From contig SLNF01000254.1 in NCBI GenBank assembly GCA_007133145.1, positions 1 to 5,199 of the forward strand: DNA of 5,199 nucleotides. Direction: 5' to 3'. This document shows, one piece after another, positions 4,179 to 5,199 of the stretch. The position numbers and the translations under genes are program-made. The first letter of the stretch is position 1, and every line of letters starts with the position of its first letter. The notes under the pieces are model-generated. The model was not told where the DNA came from, did not search any database, and saw nothing but the letters and a program-made list of their open reading frames with translations. The DNA is from Nitriliruptorales bacterium. GTDB lineage: Bacteria > Actinomycetota > Nitriliruptoria > Euzebyales > Egibacteraceae.

Positions 4179-5199
4179 GTGATCTACCTCGACCACGCCG
4201 CGACGACCCCGCTCGATCCTGCGGTCGCCGAGGCGATGGCCCCCTGGCTCGACGGTCGTCCCGCCAACCCCTCCTCCGCCCACGCCGCCGGCCGGGCTGC
4301 CCGCGCTGCGGTCGAGGCCGCGCGCGAGCAGGTCGCCGCCGCCCTCGGCGTCGCGCCACTCGACGTGGTGTTCACCTCCGGGGGCACCGAGGCGGACAAC
4401 GCCGCGGTGCTCGGCCTCGCCCGTGCCGCGAGGGAGGCGGGCCGAGGCGCCCACGTCGTGACGACGGCGATCGAGCACCACGCCGTCCTCGACGCCGCGC
4501 GTTGGCTCGCCGGGCGGGAGGGCTTCGCGCTCACCGTCGTGCCACCGGAGACCGACGGGGTCGTCGACGCCGATCGCGTCCTCGCCGCGGTGCGGGCCGA
4601 CACCGTGCTCGCGAGCGTCATGGTCGCGAACAACGAGCTCGGCACGATCCAGCCGATCGGCGCGATCGGCGCCAGCCTCACCGCGCGCGGGGTGCCCCTG
4701 CACGTCGACGCCGTCCAGGCCTTCGGCCGCGCGGAGCTGCCCCTCAACGACTGGGGGGTCGCCGCCGCGGCGCTCTCGGCGCACAAGTTCGGCGGGCCGA
4801 CCGGCGTGGGCGTGCTCGTCGTGCGGCGCGACGTCACCTGCCTGCCGACGAGCCTCGGCGGCGGCCAGGAGCGGGGCCTGCGCTCGGGCACGCTGCACAC
4901 CGCGGGGATCGTCGGCTGTGGCGCGGCTGCGGCGCTCGCCGCCCGCCGCCTGCCCGACGACGTCGTGCGGCTCGCCGCCCGGCGGGACCGCCTCGCCGCG
5001 CGCCTCCTCGCCGTCGACGGGGTGGCCCGCAACGGCCACGCAACCGCGCGGCTGCCCCACAACCTCCACGTCGCCGTCGAGGGCGTCGACGGCGAGGCGC
5101 TGCTGCTCGCGCTCGACGCCGCCGGCGTCGCCGTCTCGACCGGCTCGGCGTGCCAGTCCGGCGCCGCCGGGCCGAGCCACGTCCTCGCCGCGGTCGGTG
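4179..5199 (+). CDS. iscS: Cysteine desulfurase (IscS/NifS family), 3'-partial
   Basis: PLP-dependent enzyme that removes sulfur from L-cysteine, giving alanine and an enzyme persulfide for Fe-S assembly or tRNA thiolation. The 340 visible residues begin MIYLDHAATTPLDP, the family N-terminus, which fixes the GTG start. Landmarks are NPSSAHAAGR (30-39), TSGGTEADNAAV (66-77), AIEHHAVLD (97-105, PLP-stacking His), NNELGTIQP (151-159), HVDAVQAFG (175-183, Asp177 and Gln180 near PLP), SAHKFGGPTG (200-209, PLP Lys203), RSGTLHTAGIVG (235-246) and the catalytic loop STGSACQSGAAGPSHVL (320-336) with Cys325. All catalytic residues are intact. The frame is open at the right edge; about 40-60 residues are missing compared with the usual 385-400. 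It resembles Rv3025c as I recall it. In mycobacteria that gene sits beside mnmA/trmU, which suggests tRNA 2-thiolation, but mnmA is outside this window. The start appears leaderless. Confidence 0.95.
   Translation, partial: MIYLDHAATTPLDPAVAEAMAPWLDGRPANPSSAHAAGRAARAAVEAAREQVAAALGVAPLDVVFTSGGTEADNAAVLGLARAAREAGRGAHVVTTAIEHHAVLDAARWLAGREGFALTVVPPETDGVVDADRVLAAVRADTVLASVMVANNELGTIQPIGAIGASLTARGVPLHVDAVQAFGRAELPLNDWGVAAAALSAHKFGGPTGVGVLVVRRDVTCLPTSLGGGQERGLRSGTLHTAGIVGCGAAAALAARRLPDDVVRLAARRDRLAARLLAVDGVARNGHATARLPHNLHVAVEGVDGEALLLALDAAGVAVSTGSACQSGAAGPSHVLAAVG

Noticed and set aside
3495..5180. 561-codon open frame on the minus strand covering the GNAT and desulfurase genes
   Set aside because: Its translation is low-complexity (Arg, Gly, Ala, Asp, Val) with no domain. 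Long antisense frames arise automatically when the real genes have almost only G or C at third positions.

Overview
The window is a very GC-rich stretch (almost every third codon base is G or C) carrying six genes with housekeeping-type content and no sign of mobile DNA. Base composition, GTG starts, promoter style and gene order all point to an actinomycete (Actinomycetota). The order and relative strands match, from memory, the Mycobacterium tuberculosis block Rv3034c - Rv3030 - Rv3029c/Rv3028c (fixA/fixB) - Rv3027c - Rv3025c read in reverse. The proteins do not look mycobacterial in detail, so a deeper-branching or non-mycobacterial actinobacterium is likely; the exact taxon cannot be fixed from the sequence.

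Layout: (1) 1-753, plus strand, a left-handed beta-helix (hexapeptide) acyltransferase whose coding frame runs off the left edge. (2) 754-826, a short convergent gap with a GC-rich hairpin. (3) 827-1645, minus strand, a class I SAM-dependent methyltransferase resembling Rv3030 of the methylglucose lipopolysaccharide (MGLP) locus. (4) 1646-1733, a divergent control region with a leaderless-type -10 box for the methyltransferase and an inverted repeat GTTAC-N6-GTAAC in front of etfB. (5) 1734-3526, the etfB-etfA (fixA-fixB) operon, encoding both subunits of an electron transfer flavoprotein. (6) 3527-3593, hairpins that probably end the etf transcript, followed by a leaderless promoter. (7) 3594-4076, a GNAT acetyltransferase. 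(8) 4077-4178, an intergenic gap with inverted repeats and another leaderless promoter. (9) 4179 to the right edge, a cysteine desulfurase (IscS/NifS family) lacking its last few dozen codons.

Functionally, EtfBA would collect electrons from acyl-CoA dehydrogenases during fatty acid oxidation and pass them to the quinone pool. The acyltransferase and methyltransferase fit modification of a polysaccharide or glycolipid, in mycobacteria the acyl-carrying methylglucose polymer that binds fatty acyl chains. The desulfurase supplies sulfur for tRNA thiolation or Fe-S clusters. I found no CRISPR array, phage gene, toxin-antitoxin pair or clearly undescribed system. The most interesting signals are regulatory: three separate genes share a TAnnnT box placed 6-7 bases before a GTG start, and a palindrome sits at the etf promoter.
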